Assembly (NCBI RefSeq): GCF_003335585.1
Contig: NZ_QBFD01000046.1
Coordinates: forward strand, 862,299 to 926,298
Reading direction: 5' to 3'
Source: Sulfitobacter sp. DFL-14
Lineage (GTDB): Bacteria; Pseudomonadota; Alphaproteobacteria; Rhodobacterales; Rhodobacteraceae
Length of the DNA stretch: 64,000 nt
Part shown: in pieces, positions 1 through 8,355 of the stretch
How the letters are laid out: each line of letters starts with the position of its first letter
Numbering within the stretch: the stretch's first letter is position 1
Notes under the pieces: model-generated
Databases searched by the model: none
What the model was told of the DNA's origin: nothing
The model's input: only the letters and a program-made list of their open reading frames with translations
Made by a program: the position numbers and the translations under genes

Positions 1-746
1 TAGCCAGGCACATTCTACCCGTCTGTCAGGCCTAACAGCAGCCAAATCGCCGTGCCAGGGGACGGCCCGGCGATGCGCGGCGGCCTGCGGCCTTGATTCC
101 GCGCGAGGGTAGCGGAAAAGGCTCTCTCCCGCCCTTCGCTGCGATCTGCGCGAAGGTTCGGATTCGGAAGCAAGGACAGCAATCCTGTCGATTGGCTTGC
201 GCAGCTAAGTCGGCGCTTGCTGCAAAGCACTGTCGGTTTATGCTGAAAACTGATGATGGTTTTGCTGTTGATCAGCATTTTAACGCGGCAGGGTCGGGGT
301 AACCATCCATGGCTACACCCGATAGTCGGGCGAGGGGGGTCCGCGTCCTGGCGAGATCCAACAGAGGTGGTTCGGTTTGTCTGAACGGTTTCGAGCCGTT
401 TCCCAGGTGGATTTCCCGCTCGGTTACGTCGCTACCGGGATTGGTTGCGCCTTGATGTGGTATGCCTGATCAGGCGTTTGCCGGTCCAGCGATGAATGCG
501 GTCTTCTCGTCTTGTAGAAAGCCAGATATCTGGCAATGCCACTGCGTGCGGCTGACACACGGCCCCGCTCCATGCAGCAAACCTCACAACCTTGTTGAGA
601 ATTATGAGCACCCCTGCCCCTCGCCTTGCACCGACTGGCAAGCTACAAGGCGCAGGTCGCGGATGGGGTCCCGATTGTCGAAAAACGGCGACGGGAAAGA
701 CGCGACTGCCGATAGAAGGCCACAAAGCGCAACGGAGGAATCACCC
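1..746. other. Region without a supported gene
   Basis: I see no convincing gene in these 746 bases. The open frames on both strands are short, overlap one another, and carry no recognisable domain or good ribosome binding site. A GCCACTG string near 537 recalls the B12 box of cobalamin riboswitches, which would suit the corrinoid genes downstream, but the other conserved elements are not visible. The stretch may hold the promoter or leader of the one-carbon operon, or decayed sequence. Confidence 0.5.
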
Positions 747-1043
747 ATGCCGGACGTCACGATCGTATATTGGCGCGACATCCCCGCACAGGTGATCGTC
801 GGCAAGGGCCGTCGTGGCTCCAAACGACAGTTGCCGGAGCGCTTTGAGCAGGCCATCGACCGTGCCGCCATGAAAGTGGGGGCCGAAGACACCGATGCCT
901 ATCTCGCTGAGTGGCGCAAAGCCGATCCTTACGAGGTTGAAGGAGACCCCGACGCCGTGGCCGACGCAGAGGCCGCCCGCCTGGACACCGAATACGACAA
1001 GGACCGGATCAAAGCGCTGATCGCCAATGACGGCTGGGCCTGA
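747..1043 (+). CDS. Small 'virulence factor' domain protein (PF13769-like)
   Basis: This encodes 98 residues beginning MPDVTIVYWRDIPAQV. The ATG at 747 is preceded by a good ribosome binding site, ACGGAGGA at 731-738, so longer upstream readings of the frame are unlikely. The pattern VxYWRDIPAQVxxGxGR near the N terminus is that of the small family named 'virulence factor' in databases; the name is historical and no reaction is established. The family commonly sits beside MTHFR and corrinoid methyltransferase genes in Rhodobacteraceae, as here, so a role in corrinoid/folate one-carbon transfer is an inference from context. The gene ends 29 bases before the next start. Confidence 0.8.
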   Translation: MPDVTIVYWRDIPAQVIVGKGRRGSKRQLPERFEQAIDRAAMKVGAEDTDAYLAEWRKADPYEVEGDPDAVADAEAARLDTEYDKDRIKALIANDGWA

Positions 1044-1071
1044 GGGCCGCCCCATGTTCAAGGATAACATC

Positions 1072-2001
1072 ATGTCTTTGCTGAACTTCCGCCGCAAGGA
1101 AGCGCCCCCGGCGCCCACAAACAGCCCAGAAGTCGAGGCGTTCCTGCAGGATTATTCCATCGAGGTGATGCCGCGCACCGCCGAGAAGGTCGAGGATTTC
1201 CGCGCGCTGCTGCCCGCAGGCACCCGCGTCTATATCGCTCATATCGAAGGCACCCCGATCGAGGACATGGTGGCCACAGCCAGACGTCTGAACGCCGATG
1301 GCTACAAGGTCATGCCGCACTTTCCCGCGCGCATCATCAAGGACCGGGCGACACTGGCGAACTGGATCGCCATGTACCAGGGCGAAGCCGATGTGAAACA
1401 GGCGCTGCTGCTGGCCGGTGGCGTGACCACCCCGCACGGCGATTTCAGCGACTCCATGCAGCTGATGGAAACCGGTCTCTTCGACGAGGCAGGCTTTGAG
1501 CGTCTGCATGTCGCGGGCCACCCCGAAGGCAACCGCGACATCGACACCGACGGCACCCGCCTGCGGGTGGACGCGGCGCTGCGCTGGAAAAACGACTTCC
1601 AGAGCCGGACCGATGCGAAAATGGCCATCGCCACGCAATTCGCCTTTGAGGCGCAACCGATCATCGAATGGGCCGACAGCCTGAAATACGCGGGCATCAC
1701 CCTGCCGATCCACATCGGCATCGCGGGGCCCGCCAAGCTGCAGACCCTGATCAAATTCGCCATCGCCTGCGGCGTCGGCCCCTCGCTCAAGGTTCTGCAG
1801 AAACGCGCGATGGATGTGACCAAGCTGCTGCTGCCCTATGAGCCGACCGATGTTGTGGCCGAACTGGCCCGTCACAAGGCCGAGAACCCCGATTTCAACA
1901 TCAGCCACGTGCATTTCTTCCCGCTTGGTGGCATCAAGACCAATGCCAACTGGGCCATCCAGAACGGGGGCGACGCCGCTGTCCCCGCAAACGCCGAATA
2001 A
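1072..2001 (+). CDS. Methylenetetrahydrofolate reductase family protein
   Basis: A protein of 309 residues resembling MetF-type reductases, which interconvert 5,10-methylene- and 5-methyl-tetrahydrofolate. Visible features include the substrate-barrel segments IEVMPRTAEKVEDF near the start, HFPARIIKD, LLLAGG and GHPEGN in the middle, and a C-terminal HFFPLGGIKTNANW. I chose the ATG at 1072 because AAGGA lies 7 bases upstream at 1060-1064; an in-frame ATG at 1054 is possible. It lies between the small domain protein and the corrinoid methyltransferase, which suggests it oxidises methyl-THF made by demethylation of a methylated compound rather than serving methionine synthesis; that direction is inferred. 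Confidence 0.85.
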   Translation: MSLLNFRRKEAPPAPTNSPEVEAFLQDYSIEVMPRTAEKVEDFRALLPAGTRVYIAHIEGTPIEDMVATARRLNADGYKVMPHFPARIIKDRATLANWIAMYQGEADVKQALLLAGGVTTPHGDFSDSMQLMETGLFDEAGFERLHVAGHPEGNRDIDTDGTRLRVDAALRWKNDFQSRTDAKMAIATQFAFEAQPIIEWADSLKYAGITLPIHIGIAGPAKLQTLIKFAIACGVGPSLKVLQKRAMDVTKLLLPYEPTDVVAELARHKAENPDFNISHVHFFPLGGIKTNANWAIQNGGDAAVPANAE

Positions 2002-2012
2002 AGGACCAATCC

Positions 2013-3092
2013 ATGACCCGTACCGTTGTCGAATCCAAAACCAGGACTGCCATCATCGGCTTTGAAGAGCCGTTTTGCGTCATTGGCGAACGGATCAACC
2101 CCACGGGCCGCAAGATCTTGGCCGAAGAACTGGAGCGCGGCGATTTCTCTCGTGTCGAAGCCGATGCGGTGGCGCAGGTCGCGGCGGGTGCGAACATTCT
2201 GGACGTCAATTCAGGCGCGGTCTTTTCCAACAAGATGGCCGAAGATCCGCGCTATGCCGACAACAACTTTGTCGAGCCGATGCTGATGCCCGAGATGATC
2301 AAGCGGGTGCAGGCCGTGACCGACTGCCCGATCTGCATCGACAGCTCCGTGCCCGGCGCGCTTGAGAACGGCCTGCAGGCCTGCGAAGGCCGCCCGCTGC
2401 TGAACTCGGTCACCGGCGAGGAAGAGCGTCTGGAACTGGTCCTGCCGCTGGTCAAGAAATACAACGTGCCGGTGGTGGCAATCTCCAACGACGACACCGG
2501 CATTTCCGAAGACCCCGAGGTCCGCTTTGCCGTGGCCAAGAAGATCGTGGAACGCGCCGCCGATTTCGGCATCCCGGCCCATGACATCGTGGTGGATCCG
2601 CTGGTCATGCCCATCGGCGCAATGGCGACGGCGGGCCACCAGGTCTTTACCCTGGTGCGCCGCCTGCGCGAGGAACTGGGCGTGAACACCACCTGCGGGG
2701 CCTCCAACATCTCTTTCGGCCTGCCCAACCGCCACGGCATCAACAACGCCTTCCTGCCGATGGCGATGGGTGCCGGCATGACCTCTGCCATCATGAACCC
2801 GGTGGCCCTGCCCGTGAATCAGGCCAAGATCGCCGAGAAGAAAGCGGAACTGGAAGCGCTGGGCGTGGTCCTGCCAGAGGGCATGGATGACGAAGTATTC
2901 GTGCAGCTTTTCGGCATGGGTTCCTCGCTGCCGCGTCCGGGCAAGGAAATGGAAGCGATCCGGGCGGCGAATTTCCTGTTCAACCGCGACCCGCATGGCG
3001 GCGCATGGATCGAATTCAACAAGCAGGCCCCGAAAGCGGGCCACGAGGGGCGCGGCCGCGCCGGGCGCACCGGCGGCCGCCGCCGCCGCTGA
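2013..3092 (+). CDS. Methyltetrahydrofolate:corrinoid methyltransferase (pterin-binding family)
   Basis: A cytoplasmic protein of 359 residues with the dihydropteroate-synthase-like barrel of MeTr/MtgA-type enzymes, which move a methyl group between a corrinoid protein and tetrahydrofolate. The N-terminal segment FCVIGERINPTGRK is the family signature; ANILDVNSG, CIDSS and CGASNISFGLPNR follow in the expected order. AAGGA lies just before the ATG and the MTHFR gene ends 11 bases upstream, so they form one operon. The last 20 or so residues are a Gly/Arg-rich tail. The corrinoid protein and the substrate-specific methyltransferase that would supply the methyl group are not in the window. Confidence 0.88.
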   Translation: MTRTVVESKTRTAIIGFEEPFCVIGERINPTGRKILAEELERGDFSRVEADAVAQVAAGANILDVNSGAVFSNKMAEDPRYADNNFVEPMLMPEMIKRVQAVTDCPICIDSSVPGALENGLQACEGRPLLNSVTGEEERLELVLPLVKKYNVPVVAISNDDTGISEDPEVRFAVAKKIVERAADFGIPAHDIVVDPLVMPIGAMATAGHQVFTLVRRLREELGVNTTCGASNISFGLPNRHGINNAFLPMAMGAGMTSAIMNPVALPVNQAKIAEKKAELEALGVVLPEGMDDEVFVQLFGMGSSLPRPGKEMEAIRAANFLFNRDPHGGAWIEFNKQAPKAGHEGRGRAGRTGGRRRR

Positions 3093-3122
3093 GGCGCGCT
3101 TGCCGATCCCGTGAAATTCAAG

Positions 3123-3151
3123 GCCCCGTGGCACCGTCCACGGGGCTTTTT
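3123..3151 (+). terminator. Rho-independent terminator of the one-carbon operon
   Basis: GCCCCGTGG (3123-3131) pairs perfectly with CCACGGGGC (3138-3146) around a 6-base loop and is followed by TTTTT. It lies 31 bases after the methyltransferase stop. Confidence 0.9.
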
Positions 3152-3254
3152 CATGCGGGTCTCAGGGGAAATCCTGCGCAGGGCGCGCAAGGTAACGCAG
3201 AATTAACGGACCGCACGCTACACCGGGCTGACAAAGCTGAACTGGAGTTGCGTG

Positions 3255-3299
3255 ATGAAGTCTGCTCACCCCTTGCAGGGCCAGTCCCAAGATGGCTGA
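3255..3299 (+). CDS. Possible 14-codon leader ORF overlapping the STAS gene start
   Basis: An ATG at 3255 with GGAG 7 bases upstream opens a frame for MKSAHPLQGQSQDG and stops at 3297-3299, eight bases inside the next coding sequence. The STAS gene start at 3292 has no clear ribosome binding site of its own. Translation of the leader could therefore deliver ribosomes to the STAS start. No homology can be judged at this length. Confidence 0.35.
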   Translation: MKSAHPLQGQSQDG

Positions 3300-3567
3300 G
3301 CCGTTGATCCCGGAAAGTCGGCTGGATGTGACGCAGGCCGCTGGCCTGCATGCCGCCCTCATGGCCCGCGCCGGTCAGGACGTCACCCTGGACATGGCCG
3401 AGGTGACCCAATTGGGGGCCCTTTGCCTTCAGGTTCTCGTCTCCGCCGCCAGATCGCTGCGCGCGGCAGGTGCCGCGCTGCGTCTGGTCAACGTGCCGGA
3501 CAAGGTGCTGGCCCAGATGACGGCCATGGGCATGTCCCCCGAAACCATCGCGGAGGGGCAGGAATGA
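3292..3567 (+). CDS. STAS-domain protein of the chemotaxis operon
   Basis: A protein of 91 residues with the alternating strand-helix pattern of STAS (anti-sigma-factor-antagonist-like) domains, such as VTLDMAEVTQLGALCLQVLV followed by a second helix and LRLVNVP. In phosphorylatable STAS proteins the central turn reads DSSG; here it is QLGA, so the usual serine is missing and phosphorylation by a serine kinase is unlikely. It is the first full gene of the che operon and overlaps cheY by an ATGA junction. Its chemotaxis role is unknown; a protein-protein adaptor role is a guess. Confidence 0.75.
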   Translation: MAEPLIPESRLDVTQAAGLHAALMARAGQDVTLDMAEVTQLGALCLQVLVSAARSLRAAGAALRLVNVPDKVLAQMTAMGMSPETIAEGQE

Positions 3568-3929
3568 GCCTGGAAATACTTGCCGTCGACGACAGCCGCA
3601 CGATGCGCGACATGATCCGCCTGGCCCTGCTGCCCGCCGGTTTCACCGTTCATACCGCCGATGACGGCGTACATGGTGTCGAGGTGCTGGATGGCATCGA
3701 ACCCGACGCCATCATCACCGACATCAATATGCCGCGCATGGACGGGTTCGGCTTCATCGACGCTGTGCGCGGTCAGGACAGGCACCGCGCGACGCCGATC
3801 CTGGTGCTGACAACCGAAGCGGCGCCAGAGCTGAAACAGCGCGCCCGTGCCGCCGGGGCAACCGGCTGGATCGTGAAACCCTTTGACCCTGAAAAACTGG
3901 TCAAGGCCCTGCAGATGATCGCAAGTTGA
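3564..3929 (+). CDS. cheY: CheY-type single-domain response regulator
   Basis: A stand-alone receiver of 121 residues. The acidic pair is D9-D10, the phosphoacceptor is D53 in ITDINMPRMDG, the switch threonine lies in LVLTTEA, and the conserved lysine is in IVKPFDP. It has no output domain, so it should act by binding a partner, classically the flagellar switch after phosphorylation by CheA. It overlaps the STAS gene by ATGA and precedes cheA by 13 bases. A second CheY lies downstream; as in other alphaproteobacteria, one may reach the motor and the other act as a phosphate sink, but the sequence does not say which. Confidence 0.92.
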   Translation: MSLEILAVDDSRTMRDMIRLALLPAGFTVHTADDGVHGVEVLDGIEPDAIITDINMPRMDGFGFIDAVRGQDRHRATPILVLTTEAAPELKQRARAAGATGWIVKPFDPEKLVKALQMIAS

Positions 3930-3942
3930 AGGGGCCGATGAG

Positions 3943-6177
3943 ATGAGTGAACAGAACGATCCCATGGCAGAGATCCGCGCCTCCTTCTTCATCGAATGCG
4001 AGGAACTGCTGGAATCCCTGCAGGATGGCCTCCAGATCATGGATGAAGGCGCCGACGACAGCGAAACCATCAATATCGTCTTTCGTGCGGTCCATTCGAT
4101 CAAGGGCGGCGCCGGTGCTTTTGGGCTGGAATTCCTGGTGCGCTTTGCACACCGCTATGAAACCGTCCTGGATGAAGTCCGCGCCGAACGGCTGGCGGTC
4201 ACGCCGGAGGCGCTCAAGGTCTTTTATCAGGCAGCGGACCATCTGTCTGACCTGGTGCGGATCAGCCGCGACAACCTGCCCGCCCCAGAGGAACGCACAC
4301 AAGCGCTGCTCGAAGCCCTGAGCGCATTTTTGGGCGACAGTGATGAACTCGCCGATGCGCCGGAAGAAGAGATTGATTTCAAGCCGATGGGCATCTCGCT
4401 TGACCTCGGCACCGATGGCGGCGACGGCCCGGACCTTGCCGATCTTGAGGGCTTGCCGCCCTTGCCACCCCTGCCCGAGCTGGATGCCCCCGGTACACGT
4501 CACTATCAGATCCGGTTCACCCCGATGGCCGAGCTTTTCGAGACCGGTAACGAACCGGCATTGCTGCTGCGCAACCTCCAGGCACTGGGTGAGATGCATG
4601 TGACCTGCGACACTTCGGCGGTCCCGGAGCTTGCGCAACTGGTTCCCGAGATCCCCCATCTGACCTGGGACATCACGCTTGAAACCGAAGCCGAAGAGGC
4701 GGAAATCGCCTCGATCTTCGAATTTGTGGAAGGATTGTGCCGCCTTGACATCATTTCCGATGCCGATGCCGAGCCTCCGGGCACCGTCATCGCAGCGGTG
4801 GACCCCACAGCGCCGGAAATGCCCGAAGCGGCTGAGGCAGAGGTGCCTCAGGCACCCGAGGGGCTGTCTGCCCCCGAACCACTGCCGGAGCAGGAAAAGG
4901 AACCCACAGCAAAACCCGCACCGGCTCCGCCCAAACCCGCCGCGCAGGCACCGCCAACAGCCAAGACCATTGTGCGGGTCGATATCGACAGGATCGAACG
5001 ACTGGTCAATCTGGTTGGCGAACTGGTGATCAACCAGGCGATGCTCAGCCAAAGTCTGGAGCAATCGGGGCTTTCGCCGCACTCCGACGCCATGAATGGG
5101 CTTGAGGAATTCCAGCGCCTGACCCGCGACATCCAGGATTCGGTCATGATGATCCGCGCGCAGCCCGTGAAATCGCTGTTCCAGCGCATGTCGCGCATCG
5201 TCCGCGAAGCCTCCGGTGCGGTGGACAAGGATGTGCGCCTGATTGTTCACGGCGAAGACACCGAAGTCGACAAGACCGTGATCGAACGGCTGGCCGACCC
5301 GCTGACCCATATGATCCGCAACGCGGTGGATCACGGGTTGGAAAGCAAATCCGCCCGCCTCGCGGCCGGAAAACCCGAACAGGGCCAGGTCAACCTGTCT
5401 GCCGCCCATCGCTCGGGCCGGGTGATCATCGAGATTTCCGACGATGGTGCCGGGATCAACCGCCCCAAGGTGCAACAGCTTGCCATCGACAAGGGGTTGA
5501 TCCCCCCTGACGCGGTGCTGAGCGATACGGAAATTGATAACCTGTTGTTCATGCCCGGCTTTTCCACGGCGGACAAGGTCTCTGACCTCTCGGGCCGTGG
5601 CGTGGGCATGGATGTGGTCCGCACCGCGATCCAGGCCCTTGGCGGGCGCATCACGACCACCTCGCAACCCGGCGAGGGCACGACATTCTCAATCTCGCTG
5701 CCGCTCACGCTTGCGGTGCTCGATGGCATGGTGGTCGAGGTGGCGGATGAAACCCTGGTCCTGCCGCTGAATGTTGTTGTCGAAACCCTTACGCTGGAGG
5801 CCGGCGATGTCCAGATGTTGCGCCCCGGCAGAAACGTCGTGCGGGTGCGCAGCGGTTTCGTGCCGTTGCTGGATCTTGGCGGGGCATTGGGCTACCGCGC
5901 CCCGCTGGAGGATATGACCGGTGCCGTTGTGCTGCTGATTGGCCAGGAGGACGGCAGCAACGCCGCCCTGATGATCGACAATATCGTCGATCAGCGGCAG
6001 GTCGTCATCAAGGGGCTCGACGAGAGCTTTCATCGCGCCCCCGGCATTGCCGCCGCGACGATCCTCGGGGACGGACAGATCGCCCTGATCCTCGACCCCT
6101 CCGACATCATTTCCAACGCCATGTCCGCGCATCTGACCGTGGCACCCCAGACCCGCGCCGAAGGAGCCATCGCATGA
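3943..6177 (+). CDS. cheA: Chemotaxis histidine kinase CheA
   Basis: A 744-residue kinase with the full CheA order: N-terminal Hpt domain with phosphorylated His51 in AVHSIKGGAGAFG, a response-regulator-binding region (about 180-270), a Pro/Ala/Glu-rich linker (about 285-340), dimerisation helices (VDIDRIERLVNLVGELVINQ), the ATPase domain with HMIRNAVDHGLE (N box), DDGAGI and GRGVGMDVV, and a CheW-like regulatory domain at the C terminus. It phosphorylates CheY and CheB in response to receptor arrays. It overlaps cheW by ATGA. No chemoreceptor gene lies in the window. Confidence 0.96.
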   Translation: MSEQNDPMAEIRASFFIECEELLESLQDGLQIMDEGADDSETINIVFRAVHSIKGGAGAFGLEFLVRFAHRYETVLDEVRAERLAVTPEALKVFYQAADHLSDLVRISRDNLPAPEERTQALLEALSAFLGDSDELADAPEEEIDFKPMGISLDLGTDGGDGPDLADLEGLPPLPPLPELDAPGTRHYQIRFTPMAELFETGNEPALLLRNLQALGEMHVTCDTSAVPELAQLVPEIPHLTWDITLETEAEEAEIASIFEFVEGLCRLDIISDADAEPPGTVIAAVDPTAPEMPEAAEAEVPQAPEGLSAPEPLPEQEKEPTAKPAPAPPKPAAQAPPTAKTIVRVDIDRIERLVNLVGELVINQAMLSQSLEQSGLSPHSDAMNGLEEFQRLTRDIQDSVMMIRAQPVKSLFQRMSRIVREASGAVDKDVRLIVHGEDTEVDKTVIERLADPLTHMIRNAVDHGLESKSARLAAGKPEQGQVNLSAAHRSGRVIIEISDDGAGINRPKVQQLAIDKGLIPPDAVLSDTEIDNLLFMPGFSTADKVSDLSGRGVGMDVVRTAIQALGGRITTTSQPGEGTTFSISLPLTLAVLDGMVVEVADETLVLPLNVVVETLTLEAGDVQMLRPGRNVVRVRSGFVPLLDLGGALGYRAPLEDMTGAVVLLIGQEDGSNAALMIDNIVDQRQVVIKGLDESFHRAPGIAAATILGDGQIALILDPSDIISNAMSAHLTVAPQTRAEGAIA

Positions 6178-6629
6178 CCGAAACGAATCCGACAAGCAGC
6201 ATCGAACTGCTGACATTCCAATTGGCCGAGCAGGAATATTCCCTTGATATCATGTCCGTGCGCGAAATCCGGGGTTGGACCCGCGCCACCCCGCTGCCCC
6301 AGGCGCCGCGTTACATGAAAGGGGTGATCAACCTGCGCGGCACGGTTCTGCCCGTGATGGACCTGGCCGAACGCCTGGGCCTGCCGCCGCGCGCCCAAAG
6401 CGACCGCGCCGTGATCATCGTGGTGAAACATGACGAATGCATGACCGGCCTGCTGGTCGATGCGGTATCGGACATCATCGCGCTCACCTCCGACGATCTG
6501 CAACCGCCGCCGGACGGCTCTGCCGGTGGCGGCGGTGTGGTCAGCGCGCTGACCCTGATCGACGACCGGATGATCCGGGTCCTTGACCTTGGTGCGACCA
6601 TCAACGTGGGCGAAGGCCTGGCCGCATGA
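6174..6629 (+). CDS. cheW: Chemotaxis coupling protein CheW
   Basis: A 151-residue CheW domain that couples chemoreceptors to CheA. Recognisable segments are LLTFQLAEQEYSLDIMSVRE, then PLPQAPRYMKGVINLRGTVLPVMDL, and GLLVDAVSDI. It overlaps cheA upstream and cheR downstream by 4 bases each, so translation is probably coupled. Confidence 0.95.
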   Translation: MTETNPTSSIELLTFQLAEQEYSLDIMSVREIRGWTRATPLPQAPRYMKGVINLRGTVLPVMDLAERLGLPPRAQSDRAVIIVVKHDECMTGLLVDAVSDIIALTSDDLQPPPDGSAGGGGVVSALTLIDDRMIRVLDLGATINVGEGLAA

Positions 6630-7474
6630 ACGCGCCCCGGCTGACCTCGACAACACTGGATCCCGACAGCTTTCGCGCCATCGCGGATCTGGCGTACCGG
6701 GAAAGCGGCCTGATCCTGGCCGACAAGAAAGCGACGATGATCCAGTCACGCCTGCGCCACAGGTTGCGCAATCTTGGCCTGTCGGATTTTGCCGCCTATT
6801 GCTCTTATATCCAGTCGGAGGATGGGCGGGAAGAACACCAGCATCTGATTTCCGCGCTGACCACAAATGTCTCGCATTTCTTTCGCGAAAGCCATCATTT
6901 CGACACGCTGGGCAAGCTGGTGGCGAAACGTCTGCCCGAGCTGCGCGCCGGCGGGTGCCTGCGCATCTGGTCGGCCGGCTGCTCGAAGGGACAGGAACCG
7001 CTGTCGATCGCCATGACCCTGCTGGATCATGCGCCGGATATGCACAAGCTCGACCTGCGCATTCTCGCGACCGACATCGATTCCACCGTGATCAATTTCG
7101 CCCGCGAAGGGATATACCCCGACCGGCTGATGAGCGGTGTATCCGATGAGATGCGCGCGCGGTTCTTCACCCGTCAGGTTGCCGGTGCAGCTGGAGAGGC
7201 AGGATATGCCGCGCATTCAGACATCAAGAGAATGATCAGGTACAACCCTTTGAACCTGCTCAGGGAATGGCCGATGCGCAGCCAGTTCGACGTGGTTTTC
7301 TGCAGAAATGTCGTCATCTACTTCGATCTTGAAACGCAATGCAGGCTCTGGCCGCGCATGCATCAGCTGCTGCGCCCTGACGGCATACTTTTCCTGGGTC
7401 ATTCCGAACGTATCGCGCAGCCGGAGAAATTCGGATTCCGCGTGGGTGAGCCCACGACATATCGACCGATCTGA
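6626..7474 (+). CDS. cheR: Chemoreceptor methyltransferase CheR
   Basis: A 282-residue SAM-dependent glutamate methyltransferase that adapts receptor sensitivity. The N-terminal helical domain includes SRLRHRLRNLGLSDFAAYC. The SAM-binding core includes TTNVSHFFRE, IWSAGCSKGQEPLS and ILATDID, and FCRNVVIYFD is the conserved late motif. The first motif reads GCSKGQEP where GCSTGEEP is common. It starts inside the cheW stop codon region and is followed by a 59-base gap before the second cheY. Confidence 0.95.
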   Translation: MNAPRLTSTTLDPDSFRAIADLAYRESGLILADKKATMIQSRLRHRLRNLGLSDFAAYCSYIQSEDGREEHQHLISALTTNVSHFFRESHHFDTLGKLVAKRLPELRAGGCLRIWSAGCSKGQEPLSIAMTLLDHAPDMHKLDLRILATDIDSTVINFAREGIYPDRLMSGVSDEMRARFFTRQVAGAAGEAGYAAHSDIKRMIRYNPLNLLREWPMRSQFDVVFCRNVVIYFDLETQCRLWPRMHQLLRPDGILFLGHSERIAQPEKFGFRVGEPTTYRPI

Positions 7475-7533
7475 ACCGACAACAGACCGCACGTGCCTGG
7501 CGCGTCGCCCGAAACCAACGAGGAAATCCCAAT

Positions 7534-7920
7534 ATGGCCTTGCGTGACCAAATCCACATCATGGTTGTCGACGACATGTCCACCAGCCGTGGCCTGATCA
7601 CGCAGGCGCTGGATTCTTTCGGGGTGCGTAATGTGTTCACCGCAGAAAACGGCAAACAGGCCCTGCAGGCATTGACGGCAAAACCGGTGCATCTTGTCAT
7701 TTCAGATTACAACATGCCCGAAATGGACGGGCTGAAACTGCTGCATTACCTGCGCGCCACCCCCAAGACCAAGGGCATCGGCTTTGTCCTGATCACGGGC
7801 CGGGCCGAACAGCAGATCATCGACCACGGCAAGAAACTGGGCATGAACAATTATCTCAAGAAACCTTTTGAACCCAATGATTTGCGCAATTGCATCGAAC
7901 AGGTTGTTGGACGACTGTAA
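7534..7920 (+). CDS. cheY: Second CheY-type response regulator
   Basis: A 128-residue receiver with the acidic pair D13-D14, phosphoacceptor D58 in ISDYNMPEMDG, LITGRAE in place of the switch-threonine strand and the lysine in YLKKPFEP. GAGGAAAT lies just before the ATG. It differs clearly from the first CheY (3564-3929), so the two are separate paralogues and not a recent duplication. The next gene, only 14 bases away, is a candidate phosphatase or partner for it. Confidence 0.93.
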   Translation: MALRDQIHIMVVDDMSTSRGLITQALDSFGVRNVFTAENGKQALQALTAKPVHLVISDYNMPEMDGLKLLHYLRATPKTKGIGFVLITGRAEQQIIDHGKKLGMNNYLKKPFEPNDLRNCIEQVVGRL

Positions 7921-7934
7921 GGGGGGCCGTTTCA

Positions 7935-8297
7935 ATGCAGGAACCTGACCTTGGGGTCATCTTGCAGCGTGTCTCGTCGCACGTGGCAGGGCTGGCCGAA
8001 ATGGTGAACTGGGCCGAACATGCCATCGGCGACAGGCTTGATCTGTCGCGCGACGATGTGGATGTGATCGGGCAGTTGCAAAGCCTGGATTATCTGCGGC
8101 AGTCGCTGGAGGATCTGACCGCGCTGACCGCTGCGATCGGGTGCCAGCCCGGCGTGAGCACCATCGGGGTGGCGGGCCTGGCGGATGCCTGTTCCTCACT
8201 GCGGCTGGCGGATACGCGCGCATTGTTTCAGGCGCAGCATTGCCAGGGCGCCACGCCTCTTCCCACCCGCTCGTCGGGAGATCTGGACCTGTTCTAA
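7935..8297 (+). CDS. Che-operon protein, candidate CheT/CheZ-like CheY phosphatase
   Basis: A 120-residue, mainly helical protein with no standard database name that I can assign with certainty. Two DxxxQ patterns occur on one predicted helix, D43-Q47 (DVIGQ) and D52-Q56 (DYLRQ), inside LQSLDYLRQSLEDL. CheZ, and the CheT proteins described in rhizobia, use DxxxQ to dephosphorylate CheY. The protein ends in SGDLDLF; CheZ also docks on CheY through an acidic/hydrophobic C-terminal tail. G-rich sequence (GGGGGG) lies upstream of the ATG. It sits directly after the second cheY, which fits a CheY-directed role. Function is inferred from motif and position only. Confidence 0.6.
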   Translation: MQEPDLGVILQRVSSHVAGLAEMVNWAEHAIGDRLDLSRDDVDVIGQLQSLDYLRQSLEDLTALTAAIGCQPGVSTIGVAGLADACSSLRLADTRALFQAQHCQGATPLPTRSSGDLDLF

Positions 8298-8355
8298 CCC
8301 CCCACCGCCACTGCGGTCGCCGCAGCAGCCGGCCATCGACACGAGATGTCGCGGG

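Noticed and set aside
500..620. Cobalamin riboswitch upstream of the corrinoid genes
   Set aside because: A GCCACTG string resembles the B12 box, but I cannot find the other conserved parts of the motif or a suitable fold. A covariance-model search would decide.
608..715. 36-codon frame ending in an Arg/Glu-rich tail, possible gene remnant
   Set aside because: It reads like protein, but it is too short, follows a stop directly and has no recognisable family.
432..725. 97-codon minus-strand frame, and short plus-strand frames in 1-746
   Set aside because: No domain, no good ribosome binding site, and the frames overlap each other.
3901..5667. 588-codon minus-strand open frame
   Set aside because: It lies antisense to cheA; its sequence is the low-information His/Arg/Gly-rich type produced by high-GC codons on the other strand.
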